Source: Cryptomeria japonica (taxonomy: Eukaryota; Streptophyta; Pinopsida; Cupressales; Cupressaceae). Taken from it: 25,000 nucleotides of DNA. The position numbers were made by a program, and so were the translations under genes. Every line of letters starts with the position of its first letter. Position 1 is the first letter of the stretch. This document shows positions 10,801-18,948 of the stretch, piece by piece. The notes under the pieces are model-generated. The model was not told the origin of the DNA. It did not search any database and was given only the letters and a program-made list of their open reading frames with translations. The stretch spans positions 7,501 to 32,500 of the forward strand of contig NW_026729346.1 of the NCBI RefSeq assembly GCF_030272615.1, given 5' to 3'.

Positions 10801-11397
10801 AGCGCTCCGAGGTGCCCACGAAGTCGAAAGTCGGGTTAATTGCATTGTTTTCCCCGGGTGCGCTCCGAGGTGCGCAACATCGGCGCGCACCAAGGAGGGC
10901 TCCGAAGTGTGCTCCAAGGTGCGCACGATGGCGTGCACCTCTGGTGCGCACGATTCGGAGCTCGGTTTGACCGGGGTGCGCACACCTTGGCTGGGTTGCG
11001 CACCTTTTGTGCGCTCCAAGGTGCGCACGAAGTCGGAGCTCGGTTTGCCCCGGGTGCGCACCTTCGCCAGGGTGCGCACCTTGATGCGCACGCCTTGGCT
11101 GGGCTGCGCACCTTGGTGGGCGCCATGGTGCGCACCTTTCGTGCGCTCCAAGGTGCGCACGAAGTCGGAGCTCGGTTTGCCCCGGGTGCGCACCTTGGTG
11201 GGCGCCATGGTGCACTCCGAGGTGCCCAAGATTGGTGCGCACCAAGGAGCGCTCCGAAGTGCGCTCCAAGGTGCGCGCGAAGTCGAAAGTTGGGTTAATT
11301 GTCCGGTTTGCCTCGGGTGCGCACCTTGCGTGCACCTTCGCCAGGGTGGGCGCCTTGGTGCGCACACCTTGGCTGGGCTGCGCACACCTTGGCACCC
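7865..11397. repeat. GC-rich array, second full block
   Basis: This is the counterpart of 1-3461, offset by 7,864 bp at the left end and by 7,937 bp near 10,800. T-rich boxes lie at 8032-8125, 8665-8759, 9135-9229 and 9630-9724, with a short one at 10711-10764 and a diverged one at 11398-11508. Module order matches block 1 except for the rearranged set of 122-128-bp modules at about 9925-10690. Confidence 0.9.
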
Positions 11398-11507
11398 GCG
11401 TTTCCTTCATTTTAAATTTTTTTTTTTTACAATCTCTCAAGTGGGAAATTCTATAATCTCAACTTTTTTTGCCTTTTCAGGAAACTTTTGAATGGAGCGC
11501 ATCATTG

Positions 11508-11916
11508 GTGCGCTCCGAAGTGTGCTCCAAAGCTCTCTCCAGCTGCGTGCACCTGCCCCGGCCGCGCACCCGGCCCCGCCCAGCTTCGCTCACCTGTCCC
11601 GGGCGTCTGGTGCGGAACCTTAGAGTAAGAAACATCACCGTGCACCTTGGCCAACGTGCGCGACTCGACCGAGCGCGCACTGGCCGAGGTGCACACCGAT
11701 TTCACCTGGGTGCGCGCGCAGCACCTCGGGCGCACCGGGGTGCGCGCACAACGCCCGGGTTGCACCGTGGCCTGTGTGCTCGGGGCGCCTCGGGTGCGCG
11801 CTCGGTGTCGCCCCCGCGCGCGCGGTAGTGCGGGCAGCGCACCCCGGCCCGGCCCGGCCCCGACGAGAACGCAAACGGGCAAAAGGTTTATTCAAATAGC
11901 ATTGCGATGCCCGGCG
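11508..11916. other. CpG-rich tract downstream of 5S copy 2
   Basis: This is the counterpart of 3571-3980, identical as far as I can read except for one missing C in the C-run near 11,812. Nothing beyond scattered GTGCGC words is recognised. Confidence 0.6.
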
Positions 11917-11929
11917 AAAAACTAAAAAA
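11917..11929 (-). terminator. Pol III terminator of 5S copy 2
   Basis: This has the same arrangement as at copy 1: a T6 run abuts the gene end and a T5 run follows two bases later, read on the minus strand. Confidence 0.9.
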
Positions 11930-12047
11930 GGGTGCAACACCGGGACTTCCCGGGAGGTCACCCATCCCAGTACTACTCCGGCCCAAGCGCGCTTAACTGC
12001 GGAGTTCTGATGGGATCCGGTGCACTAACGCTGGTATGATCGCACCC
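11930..12047 (-). rRNA. 5S rRNA: 5S ribosomal RNA gene, copy 2
   Basis: This is a second complete 118-nt 5S gene, exactly 7,936 bp from copy 1 and in the same minus-strand orientation. Helix I ends (GGGTGCGATC and GTTGCACCC) and boxes A and C are intact. The intermediate element reads CCGGAGTAGTAC, which I take as the canonical form, so this is the likelier functional copy if only one works. The flanks are almost identical to those of copy 1, so the gene was duplicated as part of a ~7.9 kb unit and not inserted independently. Two 5S genes in one spacer, both against the inferred 35S direction, is the linked (L-type) arrangement reported from some gymnosperms, early land plants and Artemisia. 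Linkage to 35S is inferred. Confidence 0.97.
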
Positions 12048-12076
12048 GTTATGAGCTTGTCGCAGTGTGTACTTAG
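12048..12076 (-). promoter_or_regulatory. 5' flank of 5S copy 2 with TATA-like box
   Basis: The flank is identical to that of copy 1: TAAGTA at -28 to -23 (plus-strand 12070-12075) and C at -1. Confidence 0.55.
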
Positions 12077-12801
12077 CAAACCGCGACCCACGTGCGAATC
12101 CACCCCGGCCACCCACCCCCGTCGAGGTGCACACCCTCCCTCGCGAAGTGCGCCCCGTTCGCCAAGTGTGAGCCCTGCCCGGGTGCGCGCACCTTGCTAG
12201 GGCGTCGGGTGTGCACCCGGCCCGGCCTACGTGCGTGCACCTGTAGGGGGCGTCGTGTGCGTGCAGTGTCCCGTCTGCAACGCGGTGCCCACACACCACC
12301 TCGGGCGCAACGACCTGCGCTCACATGTGGGCCGAGTGCACCTTGGTGCATGTTCGGGGCGCCTCGGGTGCACGCTCGATCTTGCCCCGGTGCACCAAGG
12401 CGCTCGGTTTGCCCCGGGTGCGCACTTGGTGCAAGGTGGGCACCCAAAATAGGGATCAAGCACCAAAACACAAGTTTCGGGATGCAAAATGGGACCCAAG
12501 GACCACAAATGCGTTCCAAGACCCATGATGGGTCCACGAGAACAAAAATGTGTTCCGAGACTTAATAAACAAATATTGGGTTTTAGGAGAAGAAACATGC
12601 TCTGATGCCCAAAACGAGAATCGACCCCGAAAAGGCCACAGGCCAAAAGTGGGATGCGAGACAAAAAAAAATGGGACCCGAGGACCAAAATTGGGTTCCC
12701 AGGTCGAAGACAGGGCAACCGGACAAGAAACGACCTCTAAGGCTCGAAATGAGTCCCGACGACTAAAACTTGACAAGAAGCACCCATCAGGCACCCAACT
12801 C
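12077..12801. other. Spacer and A-rich repeat zone upstream of 5S copy 2
   Basis: This is the counterpart of 4141-4865: GC-rich spacer to about 12,446, then the degenerate GGGACCCRAGGACC repeat zone. No gene is recognised. Confidence 0.6.
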
Positions 12802-14497
12802 GACACCCATGGGATGCCGACCCACCCGGGCTTCCACCTAGCACACCTTGGCACCCACCCACCCTCGCACCCAACCTCGCACCCAACTTAGCACCTTTGA
12901 ACCCACATTGGCACTCACCCTGACCCTGGCACCTTGGAACCCACATTGGCACTCACCTTGACCCTGGCACCCACCTTTGCACTCACCTTGGGACCCACCC
13001 TGGCTCCCACCTCGGCACCCACCCAGACACCCACCTTGGTTCCTTGGCACCCACCTTGGATCCTTGGCACCCACCCCGACACCCACCTTGGCACGCAACT
13101 TGGCTACTTGCCACCCACCTTGGCTCCTTGACGCCCACCCCGACAACCACCCCGTGACCTACCCTGGCTAGGGTTGGTGCACACCCACCCTGGTGCCCAC
13201 CTTGGCACCCACCCTATGACCCACCTTGGCACGCACCTTAGTACCCACCCCGTTACCCACCCTAGGACCCACCCCGTGACCCACCTTGGCCAGGGTGGGT
13301 GCACCCACCCTGGTGCCCACCTTGGCACCCACCCATCCTAGCACCCAGCCTGTGACCGGGCTTGGAACCCAACCTTGCACCCGCACCCGTCTTGGCCAGT
13401 GTGGGTGCGCACCCATCCTGGCACCCACGTTGTGACACACCCTTTAACCCACGCACCCTAGCACCCACGTTGGCACCCACCTTGGAACCCAACCTAGCAA
13501 CTTGGCACCCACCCCGTGACCCACCTTGGCATCCACCATAGCAGTCGCCGACTTGGCACCCACCTCGGCACCCACCTTGACACTTGTGGACCCACCTTGC
13601 CACTCACCCTAGCATCGACCCATCCTAGCACCCACCCTGGCACCTTTGCACCCTAGCACTCACCCATCCTAGCACCTAACCTGTGACCCACCTTGACACT
13701 CACCCTCGCACCCACCTTGGAACCCAACCTAGCACCCACCCACCCTGACACCAACCCTAGCACCTACCCACCCTTGCACCCACCCTGTGACCCATCTTGG
13801 CACCCACCCATCCTACCACTCAACCTATCACCCACCTTCTCACCCACCTTGGCATCCACCTTAGCACCCACCCACACTGGCACCTTGGCACCCACCTCGG
13901 GCAAGGTGGGTGCACACCCACCCTGGCACCCAATTTAGAACCCACCGAGCATGTTACCCACCTTGGCACCCACATTGCAGCCCACCCTAGTACCCACCCT
14001 ATGACCCACATTGGCATCCACACCCTAGCACCCAGGCACCTCGACACCCGCCTTGACACCCACCCTAGCACTGAACCTGTGACCCACCTTGGAACTCACC
14101 CTAGAACCCACCCACCCTGTGAACCACCTTGGCATCCACCTTAGCACCCACCCACCTTGGCACCCACTCTAGCACTCACCCATCCTAACACCCAACTTGT
14201 TACCCACCTTGGCACCCGCCCTCGCGTCCACCTTGAAACCCACCCTAGCACCCACCCACGCAGGAGCCCACCTTGGCACCCAACCTAACACCCACGCATC
14301 CTGGCACCCAACTTGTGACCCACCTTGGAACCCACCCTAGTACCCACCTTTGAACCCACTATATCACCAACCCACCTTGGCACCCACCCTATGACCCTCT
14401 TTGGAATCCACCCTAGCACGCACCCACCCTGGCACCCACCATGGAGCGCACCCTAGCACCCACCCACCTCGGCACGCACCTCAACACCCACCTTGGT
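12802..14497. repeat. C-rich CACCCACCTTGG minisatellite, copy 2 (full length)
   Basis: This is the same degenerate array as in copy 1 but about 1.7 kb long. It reads as words of 10-12 bp (CACCCACCTTGG, CACCCTAGCACC, CACCCTGTGACC) with strong strand asymmetry. Every few hundred bases a GGGTGGGTGCACCC-like inverted motif breaks the pattern (near 13170, 13290, 13400 and 13900), so GTGCAC or GTGCGC centres remain from the neighbouring array. It separates the 5S region from the Pol I promoter region. Confidence 0.9.
13290..13313. repeat. 24-bp perfect palindrome
   Basis: CCAGGGTGGGTG is followed immediately by its exact reverse complement, with the dyad at GTGCAC. Copy 1 of the higher-order unit was broken at precisely this dyad. 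Confidence 0.95.
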
Positions 14498-14700
14498 GTG
14501 CGCACTGCGCCAACCTCTCAAAGACCCTATGTGGTGCGCTCCAAAGTGTACACCTTTGGTGCGCTCCAAGGTGCGCACCTTTGGTGCACACCGAGGTGCA
14601 CACCAAAGTGTGCACCGAGGTGAGCACCAAAGTGCACTCCAGGGTGCACACCAAGGCGTGCACCTTTGGTGCGGTCAATGCAAACGAATTCGGAAGTTGG
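14498..14700. repeat. Transition zone with GTGCGCTCC/CACCTTTGG words
   Basis: The minisatellite ends and a sequence like the tail of the promoter units appears (GCGCCAACCTCTCAAAGACC). It is followed by GGTGCGCTCCAAAG, GTGCACACC and GCACCTTTGGTGCG words related to both the GC-rich array and the 52-bp array. Confidence 0.6.
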
Positions 14701-14739
14701 GGTCGATGTCCTAATCGCTGCTGCAGACTACACGTATGA

Positions 14740-14770
14740 GAATCGGACAAATAGCTTTATATAGGGGAGG
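14740..14770 (+). promoter_or_regulatory. Pol I promoter-like element P1
   Basis: The core TATATAGGGG is at 14758-14767. The predicted start is the A at 14763, by analogy with plant Pol I starts at TATA(R)TA(N)GGG. One extra T sits before the TATATA compared with the other copies. The CpG in GAATCGG is kept. Confidence 0.65.
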
Positions 14771-14897
14771 TGTTGCGTTTGATGGGTCGACTCCCCTGGT
14801 TGTGTGCACTGCACCAACTTCAAAGACCCTGTCTTGTTTAAGAAGTCAAAAGTTGGGGTGGATGTCCTAATCATTGCTGCAGTCTACGCATGTATGA

Positions 14898-14927
14898 GAA
14901 TCAGACAAATAGCTTATATAGGGGAGG
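14898..14927 (+). promoter_or_regulatory. Pol I promoter-like element P2
   Basis: TATATAGGGG is at 14915-14924 with predicted start 14920. The upstream CGG has become CAG, and the downstream GTCGAC has become GTTGAC. Confidence 0.6.
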
Positions 14928-15117
14928 TGTTGCATTCGGTGGGTTGACTCCCCTGGTTGTGCGCACTGCGCCAACCTCAAAGACCCCGCATAGCAGAAGA
15001 AGTCGGAAGTCGGATTTTGGTGAGCACCAAGGCGTGCACCTTTGGTGCGGTCAACGCAGACGAATTCAGAAGTTGGGGTGGATGTCCTAATCGTTGTTGC
15101 AGGCTACACATGTATGA

Positions 15118-15147
15118 GAATCAGACAAATAGCTTATATAGGGGAGG
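15118..15147 (+). promoter_or_regulatory. Pol I promoter-like element P3
   Basis: TATATAGGGG is at 15135-15144 with predicted start 15140. The upstream CGG is CAG, and the downstream GTCGAC is GTCAAC. Confidence 0.6.
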
Positions 15148-15274
15148 TGTTGGGTTTGATGGGTCAACTCCCTTGGTTGTGCGCATTACGCCAACCTCAA
15201 AGACCTTGTTTTCGTTAAGAAGTCAAAAGTTGGGGTCAATGTCCTAATGGCTCCTGCAGGCTACACATGTATGA

Positions 15275-15304
15275 GAATCGGACAAATAGCTTATATAGGG
15301 GAGG
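15275..15304 (+). promoter_or_regulatory. Pol I promoter-like element P4
   Basis: TATATAGGGG is at 15292-15301 with predicted start 15297. CpG sites in the core and in the downstream GTCGAC are intact. Confidence 0.65.
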
Positions 15305-15431
15305 TGTTGGGTTTGATGGGTCGACTCCCCTGGTTGTGCGCATTACGTCAACCTCAAAGACCTTGTTTTCGTTAAGAAGTCAAAAGTTGGGGTCGATGTC
15401 CTAATTGCTCCTGTAGACTACACATGTATGA

Positions 15432-15461
15432 GAATCAGACAAATAGCTTATATAGGGGAGG
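15432..15461 (+). promoter_or_regulatory. Pol I promoter-like element P5
   Basis: TATATAGGGG is at 15449-15458 with predicted start 15454. The core CGG is CAG, and the downstream GTCGAC is GTTGAC. Confidence 0.6.
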
Positions 15462-15588
15462 TGTTGGGTTTGATGGGTTGACTCCCCTAGTTGTTCGCAT
15501 TACACCAACCTCAAAGACCTTGTTTTCGTTTAGAAGCCGAAAGTTGGGGTCGATGTCCTAATTGCTCCTGCAGGCTACGCATGTATGA

Positions 15589-15618
15589 GAATCAGACAAA
15601 TAGCTTATATAGGGGAGG
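15589..15618 (+). promoter_or_regulatory. Pol I promoter-like element P6
   Basis: TATATAGGGG is at 15606-15615 with predicted start 15611. The core CGG is CAG. GTCGAC is kept, but the 3' arm of the start-site stem is CTCCCAT, with one mismatch. This is the last element before the 52-bp array. Confidence 0.6.
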
Positions 15619-15748
15619 TGTTGGGTTTGATGGGTCGACTCCCATGGTTGTGCGCATTGCGCCAACCTCAAAGACCCTGCATTGCGGATGAAGTCGAAAG
15701 TCAGAGTTTGGTGTGCTACAAGGTGTGGTCGAAGGTGCTCACCTAGGT

Positions 15749-16400
15749 GTGCACCTTTGGAGCACAGGAAAAGTGCCCTCCAAAAGTGCGCACCTTTGGA
15801 GTGCACAAAAGTGCCCTCCAAAAGTGCGCACCTTTGGAGCGCAGAAAAGTGCCCTCCAAAAAGTGCCCTCCAAAAGTGCGCACCTTTGGAGCGCAGAAAA
15901 GTGCCCTCCAAAAAGTGCCCTCCAAAAGTGCGCACCTTTGGAGCGCAGAAAAGTGCCCTCCAAAAAGTGCCCTCCAAAAGTGCGCACCTTTGGAGCGCAG
16001 AAAAGTGCCCTCCAAAAAGTGCCCTCCAAAAGTGCGCACCTTTGGAGCGCAGAAAAGTGCCCTCCAAAAAGTGCCCTCCAAAAGTGCGCACCTTTGGAGC
16101 GCAGAAAAGTGCCCTCCAAAAAGTGCCCTCCAAAAGTGCGCACCTTTGGAGCGCAGAAAAGTGCCCTCCAAAAAGTGCCCTCCAAAAGTGCGCACCTTTG
16201 GAGCGCAGAAAAGTGCCCTCCAAAAAGTGCCCTCCAAAAGTGCGCACCTTTGGAGCGCAGAAAAGTGCCCTCCAAAAAGTGCCCTCCAAAAGTGCGCACC
16301 TTTGGAGCGCAGAAAAGTGCCCTCCAAAAAGTGCCCTCCAAAAGTGCGCACCTTTGGAGCGCAGAAAAGTGCCCTCCAAAAGTGCGCACTTTTGGTGCGC
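15749..16400. repeat. 52-bp perfect tandem array
   Basis: CCTTTGGAGC recurs at exactly 52-bp spacing at 15831, 15883, 15935, 15987, 16039, 16091, 16143, 16195, 16247, 16299 and 16351, with no differences between units that I can see. Each unit is GTGCGCACCTTTGGAGCGC, then AGAAAAGTGCCCTCCAAA, then a second 14-bp copy of the AAGTGCCCTCCAA part. Units at both edges (15754, 15793 and the one after 16351) are 38-39 bp and have only one such copy, so 52 equals 38 plus a 14-bp duplication. TTTGGAG and CTCCAAA form an inverted repeat inside each unit. Open frames on both strands come from the repeat and are not genes. Confidence 0.95.
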
Positions 16401-16485
16401 ACCAAGGCGCTGGTTCGGTCGTTGCAGGCGAGTTCGGAAGTTGGGGTCGATGTCCTGAGCGGAGGTGCAAACTACACAGGTGTCG

Positions 16486-16515
16486 GAATCGGACAAATAG
16501 CTTATATAGGGGAGG
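16486..16515 (+). promoter_or_regulatory. Pol I promoter-like element P7
   Basis: TATATAGGGG is at 16503-16512 with predicted start 16508. All CpG sites of the core and the downstream GTCGAC are intact. Confidence 0.65.
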
Positions 16516-16796
16516 TGTATGCTTCGATGGGTCGACTCCCCAGGTTGAGCGCACCGCGCCAACCTCAAAGACCCTACGGTATGGATGAAGTCGGAAGTTG
16601 GGTCCGATGACCGATTCGATTAGTAGGTATGCTCATGAGGTCGGAATTTGGGTCCGATGACCTGCCATGTGCAGGAAGGCGAATGTTGACACTGTGCGTT
16701 GCAAGGTGCACACCAAGGCGCTGGTGCGGTCTTTTTAGTCGAGTTCGGAAGTTGGGGTCGATGTCCTGATCGGAGGTGCAAGCTACACAGGTGTGG

Positions 16797-16826
16797 GAAT
16801 CGGACAAATAGCTTATATAGGGGAGG
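16797..16826 (+). promoter_or_regulatory. Pol I promoter-like element P8
   Basis: TATATAGGGG is at 16814-16823 with predicted start 16819. Core CpG and GTCGAC are intact. Confidence 0.65.
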
Positions 16827-17107
16827 TGTATGCTTCGTTGGGTCGACTCCCCGGGTTGAGCGCACCGCGCCAACCTCAAAGACCCTACGGTATGGATGAA
16901 GTCGGAAGTTGGGTCCGATGACCGATTCGATATGTAGGCATACTCGCGAGGTCGGAATTTGGGTCCGATGACCTGCCACGTGCAGGAAGGCGAATGTTGG
17001 CACTGTGCGTTGCAAGGTGCGCACCAAGGCGCTGGTTCGGTCGTTGGAGGCGAGTTCGGAAGTTGGGGTCGATGTCTTGATCGGAGGTGCAAACTACACA
17101 GGTGTGG

Positions 17108-17137
17108 GAATCGGACAAATAGCTTATATAGGGGAGG
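17108..17137 (+). promoter_or_regulatory. Pol I promoter-like element P9
   Basis: TATATAGGGG is at 17125-17134 with predicted start 17130. Core CpG and GTCGAC are intact. Confidence 0.65.
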
Positions 17138-17418
17138 TGTATGCTTCGTTGGGTCGACTCCCCGGGTTGAGCGCACCGCGCCAACCTCAAAGACCCTACG
17201 GTATGGATGAAGTCGGAAGTTGGGTCCGATGACCGATTCGATATGTAGGCATACTCGCGAGGTCGGAATTTGGGTCCGATGACCTGCCATGTGCAGGAAG
17301 GCGAATGTTGGGACTGTGCGTCGCAAGGTGCGCACCAAGGCGCTGGTGCCGTCGTTGCAGTCGAGTTCGGAAGTTGGGGTCGATGTCCTGGTCAGAGGTG
17401 CAAACTACACAGGTGTGG

Positions 17419-17448
17419 GAATCGGACAAATAGCTTATATAGGGGAGG
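17419..17448 (+). promoter_or_regulatory. Pol I promoter-like element P10
   Basis: TATATAGGGG is at 17436-17445 with predicted start 17441. Core CpG and GTCGAC are intact. The 3' stem arm reads CTCCCT, allowing one G-U pair. Confidence 0.65.
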
Positions 17449-17573
17449 TGTATGCTTCGATGGGTCGACTCCCTGGGTTGAGCGCACCGCGCCAACCTCA
17501 AAGACCCTACAGTATGGATGAAGTCGGAAGTTGGGTCCGATGACCGATTCGATACGTAGGCATATTGGCGAGG

Positions 17574-17880
17574 TCTGAATTTGTGTCCGATGACCTGCCA
17601 TGCGCAGGAAGGCGGAATTTGGGTCCGATGACCGAGTTGATGGCGTGCCATGCGCAGAAAGGCGGAATTTGGGTCCGATGACCGAGTTGATGTTGATGGC
17701 CCGCCATGCACAGGAAGGCGGAATTTGGGTCCGATGACCGATTTGAAGGCGTGCCATACGCAAAAAGGCGGAGTTTGGGTCCGATGACCGAGTTGATATT
17801 GATGGCCCGCCATGCGCAGGAAGGCGGAATTTGGGTCCGATGACCTGACATACGCATGGAGTCCGACTCGGGGGCCGATG
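17574..17880. repeat. Short 50/56-bp array of GAATTTGGGTCCGATGACC
   Basis: The block GAATTTGGGTCCGATGACC (one copy GAGTTTGGG) occurs near 17615, 17665, 17721, 17771 and 17827. Spacings alternate 50, 56, 50 and 56 bp, so the real unit is about 106 bp. Joining sequence is GAGTTGATGGCGTGCCATGC or GTTGATGTTGATGGCCCGCC. It is derived from the distal half of the 311-bp unit and lies directly upstream of the three promoter-proximal units. Confidence 0.85.
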
Positions 17881-17963
17881 TTCGATTCGATGACTTGCAT
17901 TGTGGGTAAAGTCGGAAGTTGTGGTCTTTGACCCGATTCGATGACCAGACTTCGGCTGCTTGA

Positions 17964-17993
17964 GAATCGGACAAATAACTTATATAGGGGAGG
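17964..17993 (+). promoter_or_regulatory. Pol I promoter-like element P11
   Basis: TATATAGGGG is at 17981-17990 with predicted start 17986. It belongs to the AACTTATATAGGGG class shared with P12 and P13. Confidence 0.65.
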
Positions 17994-18404
17994 TAGTGTT
18001 CTCGAGCATCCTCCCCCCGTGCCCGTTTATGTCGATTGATGCTGGTGCTCGACTGGTTGGAGCGCTCGGATGCAAAAATCTTGCACCAGGATTTATCGAT
18101 TGTGATGGACACGGCAAGTCTCCTGATTGCTATGCAGGAGCTCATCGTGAATCTCTATGCGGCCTTGGTATGGACTCGACCTGCGGAATGGTTCGGCAAT
18201 GGTAGTCGCTCCAACACGTCCTTGCAATGGCCACAGAGGTGATTCGACTAGAGCTCCAGTCTAGCTTTTGGGTTGCTTGGCGGACTGGTATAGCCGCGAT
18301 CGAGTTCCGGCCATGAACGTTTTAGATAGCTCTTGGGCTTTCTGGGACGGAAGTCGGAAGTTTGGGCTGTTGTCCGATTTGATGACCATTCTTCGGATGT
18401 GTGA

Positions 18405-18434
18405 GAATCGGACAAATAACTTATATAGGGGACT
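18405..18434 (+). promoter_or_regulatory. Pol I promoter-like element P12
   Basis: TATATAGGGG is at 18422-18431 with predicted start 18427. The sequence right after it is ACTG where the other copies have AGGT. The start-site stem is nevertheless kept by a matching change downstream (CAG before CCCCCT at 18448-18456). Confidence 0.65.
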
Positions 18435-18894
18435 GTGTTGTCTCACGCAGCCCCCTCCGTGCCCCTCTATCTCGACCGATGTTGGTGCTTGAAAGGGTTG
18501 GGATCGCTCGGATTTATAAACGTGCACCACCATTTGTCGAGTGTGAGGGACGCGGCAGGTCTCCTAAATGCTATGCGGGCGCTCTCTGAGAATCTCTATC
18601 CGGCCTCGACACAGACTAGTCTTGCTGAATGGTTTGGCACTGGTAGTCGATCCAACACGTCGTTGTTGTGGCCGCCTAGGCGATTCGATTCGAGCCCCCG
18701 TCTAGCTTTTGGGTTGCTTGGCGGATTTTGCCCTATCCGCAAGTGAGCTCGGTCCCTAAACGTTCGAGAAACCCGATTGCTATGCGCCGACTCTCTTTCT
18801 TGCGAGCCTCCATCTAGCTTTTGGGTCTCTACGGAACGGAAGTCGGAATCTGGGACCGTTGTTTGATTCGACGAGGCAGACTACGGTTGTGCGA

Positions 18895-18924
18895 GAATCG
18901 GACAAATAACTTATATAGGGGAGG
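18895..18924 (+). promoter_or_regulatory. Pol I promoter-like element P13, candidate 35S gene promoter
   Basis: TATATAGGGG is at 18912-18921 with predicted start 18917. It is the last such element on the plus strand in the window and directly precedes the leader-like repeats, so it is the best candidate for the 35S pre-rRNA promoter. P11 and P12 remain alternatives. If correct, the 5' ETS is longer than 6.08 kb, because 18S has not begun at 25,000. Confidence 0.65.
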
Positions 18925-18948
18925 TGTTGACTGGAGCATTCTCCCCCG

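Larger units (their letters stand above)
1..13301. repeat. ~7.9 kb higher-order tandem duplication carrying the 5S gene
   Basis: Segment 1-5365 corresponds to 7865-13301, in the same order and orientation, including the 5S gene. Between about 3480 and 5365 the only differences I noticed against 11417-13301 are a one-base length change near 3876 and the t/c change at 4042. That implies a very recent duplication or strong homogenisation. The intervening 5366-7864 is the left end of the unit, itself partly duplicated. Confidence 0.9.
14701..15715 (+). repeat. 157-bp repeats with six Pol I promoter-like elements
   Basis: Promoter-like elements recur with spacings of 157, 220, 157, 157 and 157 bp. 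Each unit has, in order: AAAGTTGGGGTCGATGTCC, the core GAATCGGACAAATAGC with TATATAGGGG, GGGTCGACTCCCCT, and CGCCAACCTCAAAGACC. The single 220-bp spacing is explained by a ~63-bp insert (about 15,005-15,067) with GAGCACCAAGGCGTGCACC, like the GC-rich words at 14,640. The arrangement resembles spacer-promoter repeats in other eukaryotic rDNA. Confidence 0.85.
16401..17560 (+). repeat. 311-bp repeats with four Pol I promoter-like elements
   Basis: TATATAGGGG recurs at 16503, 16814, 17125 and 17436, exactly 311 bp apart. A unit has GGTGCGCACCAAGGCGCTGG, GTTCGGAAGTTGGGGTCGAT, the core element, GGGTCGACTCCCC, CGCGCCAACCTCAAAGACCC, then two GGGTCCGATGACC blocks and GCAGGAAGGCGAATGTTG. Units are close to identical. 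The extra GGGTCCGATGACC part (about 150 bp) distinguishes them from the 157-bp class. Confidence 0.9.

Noticed and set aside
15749-16400. CRISPR-like regular array
   Set aside because: The 52-bp units are contiguous perfect repeats without variable spacers, in eukaryotic rDNA context.
14786-17475. GTCGAC sites after the promoters as mammalian-type Sal-box terminators
   Set aside because: Only the 6-bp core matches. The longer Sal box is absent and plants are not known to use it. The sites are better explained as part of the promoter repeat.
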